Shown here piece after piece: positions 7,962-16,614 of a stretch of 64,000 nt of DNA. Origin of the DNA: Nocardioides nematodiphilus (GTDB lineage Bacteria; Actinomycetota; Actinomycetes; Propionibacteriales; Nocardioidaceae); assembly GCF_020216525.1 (NCBI RefSeq), contig NZ_JAIWOY010000001.1, positions 434,001-498,000 of the forward strand, in the 5' to 3' direction. Positions within the stretch are counted from its first letter, which is position 1, and each line of letters opens with the position of its first letter. The notes below the pieces were generated by a model. The model saw only the letters and a program-made list of their open reading frames with translations, ran no database searches and was not told the origin of the DNA. Made by a program: the position numbers and the translations under genes.

Positions 7962-10289
7962 GTGCCGTCCCCTTCTGTCCTGCCCGCATCGCCGATGAGC
8001 GTGCTGCTGGAGAGGCTCGCCTCGGCGCCGGGACGCGACGGTCGGCTGACCCACGTCGAGACGCTCGCGCCGCGCGACGCGGTGAGCGCGGAATGGCCCT
8101 CCTGGGCGCCCGCCGAGGTGGTCTCCGCGTTCGCCGCGCAGGGCGTGACGGCACCGTGGCGGCACCAGGTGGTCGCGGCCGAGGCGGCGCATGCGGGCCA
8201 GCACGTGGTGCTGGCGACCGGTACCGCCTCGGGCAAGTCGCTCGGCTACCAGCTGCCCGGCCTGAGCGCGATCCTCGCCGGCCGGGGCGCACGCGGCGAG
8301 CGCGGCGCCTCGGTGCTCTACGTGGCGCCGACCAAGGCACTCGCGCAGGACCAGCTGAGCCGGATCCGCGGCCTGGGTCTGGACGTCCGCGCCACCACCC
8401 ACGACGGCGACAGCAGCCGCGAGCAGCGCGACTGGACGCGGGAGTACGGCGAGTACGTGCTCACCAACCCGGACATGCTGCACCGATCGCTGCTGCCCGG
8501 GCACGACCGCTGGGCGTCGTTCTTCGGGTCGCTGCGCTACGTCGTGATCGACGAGTGCCACCACTACCGCGGCGTCTTCGGGGCGCACGTCGCACACGTC
8601 CTGCGCCGACTGCGCCGGGTGTGCGCCTCGTACGGGTCCTCGCCCACCTTCGTGCTGGCGTCGGCCACCGTCGCCGAGCCGGAGGTCGCCGGCGAGCGGC
8701 TGACCGGGCTTCCGGTGCTCCCGGTGACGGCCGACGGCTCCCCGCGCGGCACGGTGAGCCTGGCGCTGTGGCAGCCGCCCCTGACGACCTTCGCCGGCGA
8801 GAACGGCGCCCCCATCCGTCGTGCCGCCTCCTCCGAGGCCGCGGACCTGCTCGCCGATCTGGTCTCCAGCGACGTGCGCACTCTGGTCTTCGTCCGCTCG
8901 CGGGTCGGCGCGGAGCAGGTCGCGATGACCGCGGCGGGCCTGCTCGCCGAGGTCGATCCGTCCCTGCCGGGCCGGGTCGCGTCCTACCGCGGCGGCTACC
9001 TCCCCGAGGAGCGCCGCGAGATCGAGGAGCGACTGCGCCGCGGCGACCTGCTCGGCCTGGCCGCCACCAACGCGCTCGAGCTGGGCGTCGACGTCAGCGG
9101 GCTGGACGCGGTCGTGCTGGCGGGCTACCCGGGGCGGCGTGCCGCGCTGTGGCAGCAGATCGGCCGCGCCGGACGCGGCGCCGGTGACGCGCTCGGCGTG
9201 ATGGTCGCCCGCGACGACCCCCTGGACACCTACCTCGTCACGCATCCGGACGCGTTGCTCGGCGCGCCGGTCGAGGCGACGGTCTTCGACCCGAGCAACC
9301 CGTACGTGCTCGCGCCGCAGCTGTGCGCTGCTGCCCAGGAGATCCCGCTGACCGAGGCCGATCTGCCGCTCTTCGGCCCGACGGCACCTGAGGTGGTCGC
9401 CTCTCTCGAGGCGAGTGGTCTGCTCCGCAAGCGACCCCGCGGCTGGTACTGGACCGATCGTCGCCGCGCCGCCGACCTGGCCGACATCCGCTCGGCCGGC
9501 GGCTCACCGGTGCAGCTGGTCGAGGCCGAGACCGGCCGGGTGGTGGGCACCGTCGACGGGGGCAGCGCCCACGGCTCCGCCCATCGCGGCGCGGTCTACC
9601 TGCACCGCGGGGAGACGTACCTCGTGCACGACCTCGACCTCGAGGAGCACGTCGCCGTCATCGGCCGGGCCGACCCCGGCTACACCACCTCGGCGCGCGA
9701 GATCACCGACATCAGCATCGTCGCCGAGCACCAGCAGCAGCGCTGGGGCGACTGCCGCCTCGCCTTCGGCGAGGTCGACGTCAGCCACCAGGTCGTCTCC
9801 TTCCTCAAGCGCCGCCAACCGGGCGGAGAGGTGATCGGCGAGGAGCCGCTCGACCTCCCCGAGCGGACGCTGCGGACCCGCGCGGTCTGGTGGACGGTCC
9901 CCGACGTCGTGCTCGAGGACGCCGGGCTGAGCGCGACCGACATCCCCGGGGCCGCGCACGCCGCCGAGCACTGCTCGATCGGACTGCTGCCGCTGATCGC
10001 GACCTGCGACCGCTGGGACATCGGCGGCGTCAGCACCGCACGCCACCCCGACACGGGCGTGCTCACCGTCTTCGTCTACGACGGCCATCCGGGGGGCGCG
10101 GGCTTCGCCGAGCGCGGCTTCGAGGCCGCCCGGGAGTGGCTCACCGCGACCCTGGAGACCATCGAGGCCTGCGAGTGCTTCGAGGGCTGTCCCTCCTGCA
10201 TCCAGTCGCCCAAGTGCGGCAACCAGAACAACCCGCTCGACAAGCGCGGCGCGGCGCTTCTGCTGCGCATCCTGCTGGGATCGTCGTAG
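7962..10289 (+). CDS. DEAD/DEAH-box helicase with C-terminal zinc module (MrfA-like)
   Basis: Superfamily 2 DNA helicase, 775 aa. It has motif I ATGTASGKSLGYQLP, motif II IDECHHYRG (DECH form), motif III LASATV and motif VI QQIGRAGRG. The C-terminal domain carries a four-cysteine signature (CECFEGCPSCIQSPKCGNQN) typical of MrfA/Hrq1-type repair helicases of the DUF1998 class. The role is probably DNA repair. GTG 7962 is preferred: CACAAT lies 6 bases before it and would give a leaderless message. ATG 7995 is the alternative. It is divergent from bldG. Confidence 0.93.
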   Translation: MPSPSVLPASPMSVLLERLASAPGRDGRLTHVETLAPRDAVSAEWPSWAPAEVVSAFAAQGVTAPWRHQVVAAEAAHAGQHVVLATGTASGKSLGYQLPGLSAILAGRGARGERGASVLYVAPTKALAQDQLSRIRGLGLDVRATTHDGDSSREQRDWTREYGEYVLTNPDMLHRSLLPGHDRWASFFGSLRYVVIDECHHYRGVFGAHVAHVLRRLRRVCASYGSSPTFVLASATVAEPEVAGERLTGLPVLPVTADGSPRGTVSLALWQPPLTTFAGENGAPIRRAASSEAADLLADLVSSDVRTLVFVRSRVGAEQVAMTAAGLLAEVDPSLPGRVASYRGGYLPEERREIEERLRRGDLLGLAATNALELGVDVSGLDAVVLAGYPGRRAALWQQIGRAGRGAGDALGVMVARDDPLDTYLVTHPDALLGAPVEATVFDPSNPYVLAPQLCAAAQEIPLTEADLPLFGPTAPEVVASLEASGLLRKRPRGWYWTDRRRAADLADIRSAGGSPVQLVEAETGRVVGTVDGGSAHGSAHRGAVYLHRGETYLVHDLDLEEHVAVIGRADPGYTTSAREITDISIVAEHQQQRWGDCRLAFGEVDVSHQVVSFLKRRQPGGEVIGEEPLDLPERTLRTRAVWWTVPDVVLEDAGLSATDIPGAAHAAEHCSIGLLPLIATCDRWDIGGVSTARHPDTGVLTVFVYDGHPGGAGFAERGFEAAREWLTATLETIEACECFEGCPSCIQSPKCGNQNNPLDKRGAALLLRILLGSS

Positions 10290-10298
10290 CCTCCAAGC

Positions 10299-10595
10299 AT
10301 GGTGGCCCTGGGTCTGGTCCTCGTCGTCGTCGGTGTTCTCGTCCTGCTCGCGGGCATCTTCACGACCGGAGATGCGGGCGACGCGAGCATCCTCGGCATC
10401 CATCTGGGCTCGACCGCGGTCTTCCTGCTCGGGGTGTTCTCCGGGGTCGCGATCCTCTGGGGTCTCGGCATCCTCCGATTCGGGGGCAAGCGCCAGCTGA
10501 AGCAGCGCAAGGAGAAGCGCCACCTGCAGAGGATGGCCGCGAAGCTCGAGGAGATGGAGCGCGGCGAGCACAAGGACTCCGGCGAGCAGCTCTGA
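10299..10595 (+). CDS. Small membrane protein, unknown function
   Basis: A 98-aa protein with two hydrophobic segments (about residues 3-21 and 36-56) and then a strongly basic, helical cytoplasmic tail (KRQLKQRKEKRHLQRM). I do not recognise a family. It begins 9 bases after the helicase stop, so it is probably co-transcribed. Confidence 0.7.
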   Translation: MVALGLVLVVVGVLVLLAGIFTTGDAGDASILGIHLGSTAVFLLGVFSGVAILWGLGILRFGGKRQLKQRKEKRHLQRMAAKLEEMERGEHKDSGEQL

Positions 10596-10614
10596 GGCGA
10601 CGGAGCGAGCCGCG

Positions 10615-10974
10615 TCACGTGGGGCCTGGGCCTGCCTTCGCCTGAGCGGCGAAGTCGGCGTGGGCGCCGAGCCAGCGGGGCCCGGGGACGGCCGCGCTGA
10701 TCGTGACGTCGTACGCCTCGACGGCGCAGCCCGTCAGGATCGCGCCGTTCGCGGTGGCGACCTCGGCGGCTGCCGCGCACGGGTCGTGCGCGTGTTGGAT
10801 CGCCTGAGCGGCGGCCAGCGCGGCGAGATCCGCCGCCGACTGGGCACGCCGGTGGGCGACCACCATCGCCTCGCCGACCGCCAGCGCTGCCGCCATCAGG
10901 ACCAGCACCCCCAGCATCGCCACCGCGAGCACCGTAACGGCCCCACACTCATCGCGCCCGTGGCGCCGGCTCAT
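10615..10974 (-). CDS. TadE-like secreted/pilus-associated protein (Rv3654c type)
   Basis: 119 aa. The N-terminus has a short basic head (MSRRHGRDECGAVTV), then one hydrophobic segment (about residues 12-34). The following HRRAQSAADLAALAAAQA is characteristic of TadE/TadG-like proteins, where it marks the prepilin-like helix. It is the last gene of the Tad cluster, and its ATG overlaps the previous stop as ATGA. It probably acts at the membrane in Flp pilus assembly; the exact role is not known. Confidence 0.85.
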   Translation of the reverse strand: MSRRHGRDECGAVTVLAVAMLGVLVLMAAALAVGEAMVVAHRRAQSAADLAALAAAQAIQHAHDPCAAAAEVATANGAILTGCAVEAYDVTISAAVPGPRWLGAHADFAAQAKAGPGPT

Positions 10975-11333
10975 GGGGAGGCCGCCGCGGCCTCGTCTGC
11001 GGCGGTCGCGGAGGCGTGCAGATGGGCGCCTGGCAGGAAGCCGAGCAGGCCGCCGGGGCCGTGCACCTCGACGCTCGCGGTCGCCACGACCCGCGTGCCG
11101 TCATGGCTGATCGCGATCGTGGTGCCGGCCGGGGCGACCTGCCGCCCACGACCGACCGCTGCGGAATCCTCGTCACCGCGGGCCACGGCCCGGGCGGTCT
11201 CGCGGGCAGCGTCGACGGTCCGGGCCTGGGCGATGCCGAGGCTCAGCAGCCACGCCAGCGCCAGCACGACCGCGACCAGCCCCGGCAGCACCGCCACCAG
11301 CTCGGCCGTGGCGGCACCCCGCTCGCGTCGCAT
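10971..11333 (-). CDS. TadE-family minor pilin
   Basis: 120 aa. It starts with RRERGAATAELVAVLPGLVAVVL, the classic TadE start: a GAATAE processing-like site followed by a hydrophobic helix, then ARTVDAARETARAVARGD. The soluble C-terminal part is short. It is a pseudopilin of the Flp/Tad system. The stop overlaps the next gene (ATGA) and the gene starts 6 bases after the small pilin stop, so it belongs to the same operon. Confidence 0.87.
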   Translation of the reverse strand: MRRERGAATAELVAVLPGLVAVVLALAWLLSLGIAQARTVDAARETARAVARGDEDSAAVGRGRQVAPAGTTIAISHDGTRVVATASVEVHGPGGLLGFLPGAHLHASATAADEAAAASP

Positions 11334-11339
11334 CCCGGC

Positions 11340-11522
11340 TCAGATCCCGAGCAGCGACATCACGTGGTCGAAGAGCTTGTGCAGCAGCTCGTCGCCCAGG
11401 CCGCCGGTGAGCAGCTTGTAGAGCAGGCCGGCCAGCCCGGCTCCGGCGGCGGTGCCGACCGCGTACTCGGCGGTGGTGATCCCGCGATCGGACTGCGGGC
11501 GGTGGATCAGGCGGTGGGACAT
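11340..11522 (-). CDS. Small Flp-like pilin (DUF4244 type)
   Basis: 60 aa. RGITTAEYAVGTAAGAGLAGLLYKLL is a prepilin peptidase-type site (G/ITTAEYA) followed by a hydrophobic helix, typical of the actinobacterial DUF4244/Flp pilin. The ATG has a strong AGGAG about 7 bases upstream, unusually good for this window, which fits a highly expressed structural subunit. It is separated from tadC by 188 bp that hold the GGTCAC repeats. Confidence 0.88.
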   Translation of the reverse strand: MSHRLIHRPQSDRGITTAEYAVGTAAGAGLAGLLYKLLTGGLGDELLHKLFDHVMSLLGI

Positions 11523-11673
11523 CGAGCGCTCCTCTTCGTCGGGCCGCGGCGCGGCGTGGTGACTCCAGCCTCGGCAGCGACGGCCACGCCCGCCACGGGC
11601 TCCTGAGCGGCTGTGGAAACCGGCGCCCGACGAGTGCCTGTGGGCAGGAAGTGGACGACTCTCGGCCCACAAG

Positions 11674-11709
11674 AAGTGACCTCTCGAGCCACGAGAAGTG
11701 ACCTCTCGA
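11674..11709 (-). repeat. Two copies of a 22-bp repeat with core TCGAGAGGTCAC
   Basis: Read on the minus strand, TCGAGAGGTCACTT occurs at 11709-11696 and again at 11687-11674, a 22-bp period. The first copy begins after TGA plus one G, directly behind the tadC stop codon. The same core occurs three times right after the acs stop at 31452-31509. The rest of the 188-bp gap to the pilin gene shows no gene. Confidence 0.8.
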
Positions 11710-11710
11710 C

Positions 11711-12451
11711 TCACCAGGCGATGGTGGTGATCAGTCCACCGACCAGCGGGACGATCCCGATCAGCAGGAAGGCGGGGAGCAGGCAGAGGCCGAGCGGTAC
11801 GGCGGCCTTCACCCCGACGGCTCGCGCCCGGCGCTCGACCTCGGCGCGCTCGCGCTGGGCCAGGTCGTCGGCGAGCCGGGCGATCGTCGCGGCCACCGAC
11901 AGGCCGCCGTCCTCGGCGCGGCTGAGCGCACGGCCCAGCGGCGCGAGCACCGGGTCCGCGGCGAGCGCGGCCCAGGCCGCCGCAGGGTCGGCGCCGAGCC
12001 GCAGCCTGGTGGCCACCGGCCGGAGCCGGTCGCTCGCCGGGCCGGGCAGGGCCTCGCCGACGATCTCCAGCGCAGCCGCGGGCGGGGTGCCCGCGCTCAG
12101 CGCCGTCCCCAGCAGCCGGACCAGATGGGGCAGCTCGCGGGCGACCTGTTCGCGCGCGCGACGCACACCGGCCGGCTCGATCCGTGCGATCGCGACCCAG
12201 GTCCCGACCGCCGCGACGGGCGCGGCGAGCAGACCGGCGACGCCGCCCACGAAGGTGAGCGCGCCGACCGCCGCCGACAGGGCCAACAGCACCCGCCAGC
12301 GCCGCATCCAGCCGGGATCGGTCACCGGCGCGGTGATCGCCCCGTCGTTGCCTACGGCGCGGGGCGGCGCGACGGCCGGAGCGGCCGGCCGCAGCAGCAG
12401 CGCCACCGCTCCCGCAGCACTCAGCCCGGTGGCCCACGCGATGCCGCTCAC
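11711..12451 (-). CDS. tadC: Tad/type II secretion F-family membrane protein, TadC-like
   Basis: 246 aa from GTG 12451, chosen because it overlaps the tadB stop as GTGA. Inner-membrane platform protein of the Flp pilus machine. Hydrophobic segments lie near residues 4-20, 55-90 and at the C-terminus (VPLGLCLLPAFLLIGIVPLVGGLI). The cytoplasmic T2SSF domain between them holds ELPHLVRLLGTALSAGTPPAAALE and the conserved ALSRAEDGGLSVAATI. The GGTCAC repeats begin one base after its stop. Confidence 0.88.
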   Translation of the reverse strand: MSGIAWATGLSAAGAVALLLRPAAPAVAPPRAVGNDGAITAPVTDPGWMRRWRVLLALSAAVGALTFVGGVAGLLAAPVAAVGTWVAIARIEPAGVRRAREQVARELPHLVRLLGTALSAGTPPAAALEIVGEALPGPASDRLRPVATRLRLGADPAAAWAALAADPVLAPLGRALSRAEDGGLSVAATIARLADDLAQRERAEVERRARAVGVKAAVPLGLCLLPAFLLIGIVPLVGGLITTIAW

Positions 12452-13218
12452 GGCACGACCCCGGCCGCGATCCGCTCGATCCAGGCGAGCCCGACCCAGC
12501 CGAAGACCAGCCCGAGCGCCAGTGACCCGAGCCCGATCGGCGTGCCGAGCAGGAACGACCAGGGATCGCCGCCCACGCCCGAGCCCATCGCCAGCGCCGC
12601 CACCGGCAGCAGCCCGACCATCCGGGCCGTGGCCCGGGCCGAGGCGAGCTCGCCGGCCACCACCTGCCGGGTGCCCGCAGCGGCGCGCAGGTCGAGTGCC
12701 ACCCGGTCGATCGCGGAGGCCAGCCCCTGGCCCGTACGGCTCGAGACCTGCCAGGCCGCGGCGACCAGCCGCAGGTCGGCGGCGCCGGGGAGCTGTGCGG
12801 CCAGCGAGCGCCAGGCCGACGGCACATCCGCACCCACGCGGAAGGCCGCTGCGACCGGCGCGAGCGGCGGCCACTCCCCGGCGCACCGGTCGAGCGCCAG
12901 CCCGGGCGGCTGGCCCGATGCCAGCTCCGCGGCGAGCTGCTCGCAGATCTCCACCACCCGGCCCGCGACAGCGGTCGCGGCCACGCGGGCGCGACGGGCA
13001 CGCCACAGCCGTACGCCGCCCAGCACCGCCCCGAGCGCGATCAGGCCGACGGGCGACCAGCGCATCGGGAGCCTGGCGACCCCCACCGCGACGGCGGCGG
13101 CCAGGAGCCAGCGCGGATCCGCCGGACGACCGCGCCCGATCATCGGCGGGGACCAGGCCAGCAGCGCCACCGCGATCCCCGCCAGCGCGCCGGCCCACAG
13201 CACCGCCCCGGCCGGCAT
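12448..13218 (-). CDS. tadB: Tad/type II secretion F-family membrane protein, TadB-like
   Basis: 256 aa from ATG 13218, which overlaps the tadA stop as TGATG. Partner of TadC in the inner-membrane platform. N-terminal hydrophobic segments precede a T2SSF domain with VEICEQLAAELASGQPPGLAL and LRLVAAAWQVSSRTGQGLASAI, and two C-terminal hydrophobic segments follow (LLPVAALAMG and LGSLALGLVFGWVGLAWIE). Order and overlaps identify it as tadB. Confidence 0.88.
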   Translation of the reverse strand: MPAGAVLWAGALAGIAVALLAWSPPMIGRGRPADPRWLLAAAVAVGVARLPMRWSPVGLIALGAVLGGVRLWRARRARVAATAVAGRVVEICEQLAAELASGQPPGLALDRCAGEWPPLAPVAAAFRVGADVPSAWRSLAAQLPGAADLRLVAAAWQVSSRTGQGLASAIDRVALDLRAAAGTRQVVAGELASARATARMVGLLPVAALAMGSGVGGDPWSFLLGTPIGLGSLALGLVFGWVGLAWIERIAAGVVP

Positions 13219-14381
13219 CACGACAGCCGCTCCGACAGGACCCGCGCGGCCGGCCCCTCCCGCACCTGCCCTCCGGCCCACGACACCGCGGTCTCCATCA
13301 CCACCAGGCCGGAGGGCTCGCGGCGCGGCACGGCGATCTCGACCAGCAGGCGCTGCCCACCGACGCGCTGCAGGTGCAGCACCACGTCCAGGGCCGAGGC
13401 GAGCTGGCTGTGGGCGGCCTCGCGGCCCAGCCCGGCGGCCAGGGCGAGCGCCTCGACCCGGGCGGGGACGTCGGCGGCGGAGTTGGCGTGGAGCGTCCCG
13501 CAACCTCCCTCGTGCCCGGTGTTGAGCGCCGCGAGCAGGTCCACGACCTCAGCCCCGCGGACCTCACCGACGACCAGCCGGTCGGGTCGCATCCGCAGCG
13601 CCTGGCGGACGAGCGTGCGCACCTCGACCAGGCCGGCGCCCTCGATGTTGGCGGGGCGCGCCTCCAGGCCGACGACGTGCGGGTGGCGCGGGCGCAGCTC
13701 GGAGGAGTCCTCGACCACGACCAGCCGCTCCTCGGGCGGGGCCAAGGACAGCAGGGCGTCGAGCAAGGTGGTCTTCCCCGAGCCGGTCCCACCCGTGACC
13801 AGGAAGGCGAGCCGGCGAGCGACGAGCCGAGTCAGCAGCTCGGCGCCCGGCGCGGTGACCATCCCGCTTGCCACCAGCTCGGCGAGCTCGAAGGCCCGCT
13901 GCCGCGGCACCCGCAGCGAGATCGTCGTGCCCGGGCGCGCCAGCGGGGCGAGCACGGCGTGGAAGCGGGTGCCGTCGGCGAGCCGTACGTCCGCATAGGG
14001 CGTCGCGTCGTCGAGCCGGCGCCCCGCCGCCGCGGCCAGCCGTTGCGCGAGCCGGCGCACGGAGGCCTCGTCGGGGAAGGAGACCGCGGCGGGCTCGAGC
14101 CCGGCACCGCGGTCGATGAAGACCTGCTCGGCCCCGTTGACCAACACGTCGGTGACACCCGGCTCGCGCAGGAGCGGCTCGAGCGGTCCGGCGCCGACGA
14201 CGTCGCGGCGCAACGTCTCGTAGGCGGCCAGCACGGTCGCGTCGCCCACCGGCCGGCCCGCCGCGCGCAGCGCCTCGGCGACCCGGTGCGGGGTGAGGTG
14301 GCCGGGTCTGCGGGCCAGCCAGTCGCGCACCCCCTCGATCACCTCGGGGGCGAGCTCGGGCGGCGCGACCGGGCCGTTCAC
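13218..14381 (-). CDS. tadA: Flp pilus assembly ATPase, TadA/CpaF
   Basis: 387 aa from GTG 14381, which overlaps the upstream stop (GTGA). Hexameric secretion ATPase that powers pilus extension. An N-terminal domain (VLVNGAEQVFIDRG) precedes Walker A GGTGSGKTTLLDALL, the Asp box VVVEDSSELRPRHPHV, Walker B RPDRLVVGEVRGAEVVDLL and the His box GHEGGCGTLHANS. All are classic for the CpaF family, and length is on the short side but complete. Confidence 0.95.
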   Translation of the reverse strand: MNGPVAPPELAPEVIEGVRDWLARRPGHLTPHRVAEALRAAGRPVGDATVLAAYETLRRDVVGAGPLEPLLREPGVTDVLVNGAEQVFIDRGAGLEPAAVSFPDEASVRRLAQRLAAAAGRRLDDATPYADVRLADGTRFHAVLAPLARPGTTISLRVPRQRAFELAELVASGMVTAPGAELLTRLVARRLAFLVTGGTGSGKTTLLDALLSLAPPEERLVVVEDSSELRPRHPHVVGLEARPANIEGAGLVEVRTLVRQALRMRPDRLVVGEVRGAEVVDLLAALNTGHEGGCGTLHANSAADVPARVEALALAAGLGREAAHSQLASALDVVLHLQRVGGQRLLVEIAVPRREPSGLVVMETAVSWAGGQVREGPAARVLSERLS

Positions 14382-15430
14382 GCGGCCATCGCCTGGACCC
14401 GGCACCGGTCGAGGACGGCGGCGGTCGCGCGCGCCAGCGGGCCGCGCCGCGACCGCAGCGGCCCGAGCCCCAGATCGATCGCCTCGCCCAGCGCGCGCTG
14501 GTCGGGCATCGCGGTGAGCACCGGCAGCCCGACCGCGCGCGCGACCGCGTCGGGATCGACGCCACTCCCGCGGACGACCAGGCCGGCACGGCCGGTGTCG
14601 ATGCCGTCGGCGACCAGGCCGTCGACGAGTCGCGCCGCCGAGGCGACGCCGGTGATCGTCGGCGCGACCACGACGACCACCTCGTCGCAGCGGCTCATCA
14701 GCTCGCTCTCGCCGCGCGGCAGGTCGAGCACCACCCGCTGATGGCCGCGCGCGGCCGCCGCCAGGACCTCCCGTACGGCACCAGGGTCGGGCGGCGCGGA
14801 GCGGACCTGGCCACCGCTCCAGGCCAGCACGCCCAGGTGACCGCGGCGCGGCAGCGCCTCGCGCAGGGACCGCGAGCCGAGCCGGCCCGACGTGGCCGCC
14901 AGCTCCGCCCAGCGCACGCCGGGCTGCTCCTCCATCCCGAGCACCCGGTCCACACCGGGCCCGAGGGGGTCGAGGTCGATGACGACGGTCGGCCCGGTCA
15001 GCGCGGCCGCCTGGCCCAGCGCACAGGCGAGGGTGGTCGCGCCGGCGCCGCCCGAGCCGCCGACGACCCCCACGGTCAGCCCGCGACCGCCGGGATCGTC
15101 GCCGACGTCGGTGAGCAGGGCGGTCAGCCAGGAGGCGCCCTCGGGCAGCTCGACGACGTGCTCGGCGCCGACGGCGAGCGCGTCCCGGAAGAGTGACTCG
15201 CCAGCGGCGCCCCAACCGGCCACGTGCACCGCCCGGCGGCGTGGTGGCCCCATCCGGGCGAGTCCGGCGAGCAGGTCCGCGCCGACCACCACGGCGGGGG
15301 CGCGCGACCACGCACGCATCGCGGTGGAGAGGTCGTCGGTCACCTCCGGGGTCAGCCCGGCCGCCGCGGCCAGGCGCAGCAGCTCGTCGAGAAGCAGGTC
15401 GTCGGTGGTGATCAGCAGCAATCCGGTCAT
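14378..15430 (-). CDS. ssd: Septum-site-determining/CpaE-like ATPase (Ssd)
   Basis: 350 aa. A receiver-like N-terminal domain (about residues 1-110) without an obvious phosphorylation site precedes a ParA/MinD-type ATPase domain with the deviant Walker A GGSGGAGATTLACALG. This matches actinobacterial Ssd (Rv3660c), the CpaE-like localisation factor that heads the Tad operon; the mycobacterial protein is linked to septation. CACGCT lies 7 bases before the ATG, a weak leaderless promoter candidate. Confidence 0.88.
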   Translation of the reverse strand: MTGLLLITTDDLLLDELLRLAAAAGLTPEVTDDLSTAMRAWSRAPAVVVGADLLAGLARMGPPRRRAVHVAGWGAAGESLFRDALAVGAEHVVELPEGASWLTALLTDVGDDPGGRGLTVGVVGGSGGAGATTLACALGQAAALTGPTVVIDLDPLGPGVDRVLGMEEQPGVRWAELAATSGRLGSRSLREALPRRGHLGVLAWSGGQVRSAPPDPGAVREVLAAAARGHQRVVLDLPRGESELMSRCDEVVVVVAPTITGVASAARLVDGLVADGIDTGRAGLVVRGSGVDPDAVARAVGLPVLTAMPDQRALGEAIDLGLGPLRSRRGPLARATAAVLDRCRVQAMAA

Positions 15431-15575
15431 GTCCGGGAGCGTGCCCGGGCCGATCGCGTCCAGAACCTGCGACCGATGTCCCTGTGGATCAGAGCACCGG
15501 ACGCCTCAATGTGGACAGAAACTGGACGATGGTGCACTTACCATGAAAGTCATGAACGCGAAGGAAGCGGCCCCG

Positions 15576-16361
15576 ATGCGCGAAGCCGCGTTCTTCGACC
15601 TCGACAAGACGATCATCGCCAAGTCGAGCACGCTCGCGTTCAGCAAGCCGTTCCAGGCCGGCGGGCTCATCACCCGCAAGGCCCTGCTGCGCAGCGTCTA
15701 CACCCAGTTCGTCTACGTGCTCGGCGGCGCCGACCACGACCAGATGGAGAAGATGCGCCAGATGCTCTCCGAGCTGGTCACCGGCTGGGACGTCGCCACG
15801 GTCCGCGAGATCGTCGCCGACACGCTGCACAACATCGTCGACCCGCTCGTCTACGACGAGGCCGTCCAGCTCATCGAGCAGCACCACGCCGAGGGCCGCG
15901 ACGTCGTCATCGTCAGCGCCAGCGGCACCGAGGTGGTCGAGCCGATCGGCGAGCTCCTCGGCGCCGACCACGTGGTCGCCACCCGGATGGAGGAGGCCGA
16001 CGGCCGCTACACCGGTCAGATCGGGTTCTACGCCTACGCCGAGGGCAAGGCCGAGGCGATCCGCGACCTCGCCGCGACCCGCGGCTACGACCTGTCGCGC
16101 TCGTACGCCTACTCCGACTCGATCACCGACCTGCCGATGCTCGACGAGGTCGGGCACGCGTACGCGGTCAACCCGGACAAGGAGCTGCGCCGCATCGCGC
16201 GCGAGCGCGGCTGGCCGGTCCTGGTCTTCGTGAAGCCCGTGGCGCTGCGCACCCAGCTGCCCGCGCCGGGTCCGACGCTGGCCGCGATCGCGGTCGGCGG
16301 TGTGGTCGCCATCGGCGGCGTGCTGTGGGCCGGGGCCCGCGCCCGTCGCCGCGCCGGGTAG
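15576..16361 (+). CDS. HAD-IB family phosphatase (SerB-like) with C-terminal membrane segment
   Basis: 261 aa from ATG 15576, chosen for AAGGAAG about 8 bases upstream; in-frame ATGs at 15543 and 15552 are alternatives. The HAD nucleophile motif is FFDLDKTI, motif II is VIVSASGTE, a lysine lies in the GKAEAIRDL segment, and motif IV is YSDSITDLPML. It resembles SerB-type phosphoserine or related small-molecule phosphatases (Rv3661 position); the substrate is not certain. A C-terminal hydrophobic helix with a basic end (AGARARRRAG) suggests membrane anchoring. Confidence 0.92.
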   Translation: MREAAFFDLDKTIIAKSSTLAFSKPFQAGGLITRKALLRSVYTQFVYVLGGADHDQMEKMRQMLSELVTGWDVATVREIVADTLHNIVDPLVYDEAVQLIEQHHAEGRDVVIVSASGTEVVEPIGELLGADHVVATRMEEADGRYTGQIGFYAYAEGKAEAIRDLAATRGYDLSRSYAYSDSITDLPMLDEVGHAYAVNPDKELRRIARERGWPVLVFVKPVALRTQLPAPGPTLAAIAVGGVVAIGGVLWAGARARRRAG

Positions 16362-16379
16362 CCCACCGAAAGGCGGATA

Positions 16380-16601
16380 AGTCAACCCTTGATCCGCTCC
16401 CCCATGGGGCGTAGACAGGGGATCAGGACGACAACTTGATCCAACACGTGGCCGGAGTACCCACGCGGCGATCTACCCTCCGTGAGGGTGCCTTTGCCGA
16501 CGGGCCCAGTCCCGCGACAGCAAGCTGACGATGCACGCTTGGTAGCTGCGGTCCGCGTGTTAGCGGTGGCACTCGATCAACTCGATTGATCGGGTGCCAC
16601 C
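16380..16601 (+). ncRNA. Possible structured non-coding RNA between convergent genes
   Basis: This gap has no open gene but contains several complementary segments. A TTGATC/TACCCA pair with a 16-bp spacer at 16436-16463 could be a promoter starting a transcript near 16470. Downstream come a small CCCTC/GAGGG hairpin (16476-16488), nested AGC-AAGC/GCTT-GCT pairings (about 16514-16570) and a 16-bp terminal hairpin ending at 16601. TTGATC or GATCAA occurs four times. From recall, the 6C small RNA family lies near this locus in relatives, but its C6 loops are not visible here. The strand is not certain. Confidence 0.35.
16565..16601. terminator. Long hairpin, likely bidirectional terminator
   Basis: Sixteen-base arms GGTGGCACTCGATCAA and TTGATCGGGTGCCACC differ at one position and enclose a 5-base loop. 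It lies 13 bases from the stop of the Fic-like gene and faces the HAD gene. No T tract follows. Confidence 0.65.
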
Positions 16602-16614
16602 TGCATGTGGGTCC

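Noticed and set aside
16380..16601. Direct call of 6C RNA
   Set aside because: The defining C-rich loops of six cytosines are not present on either strand.
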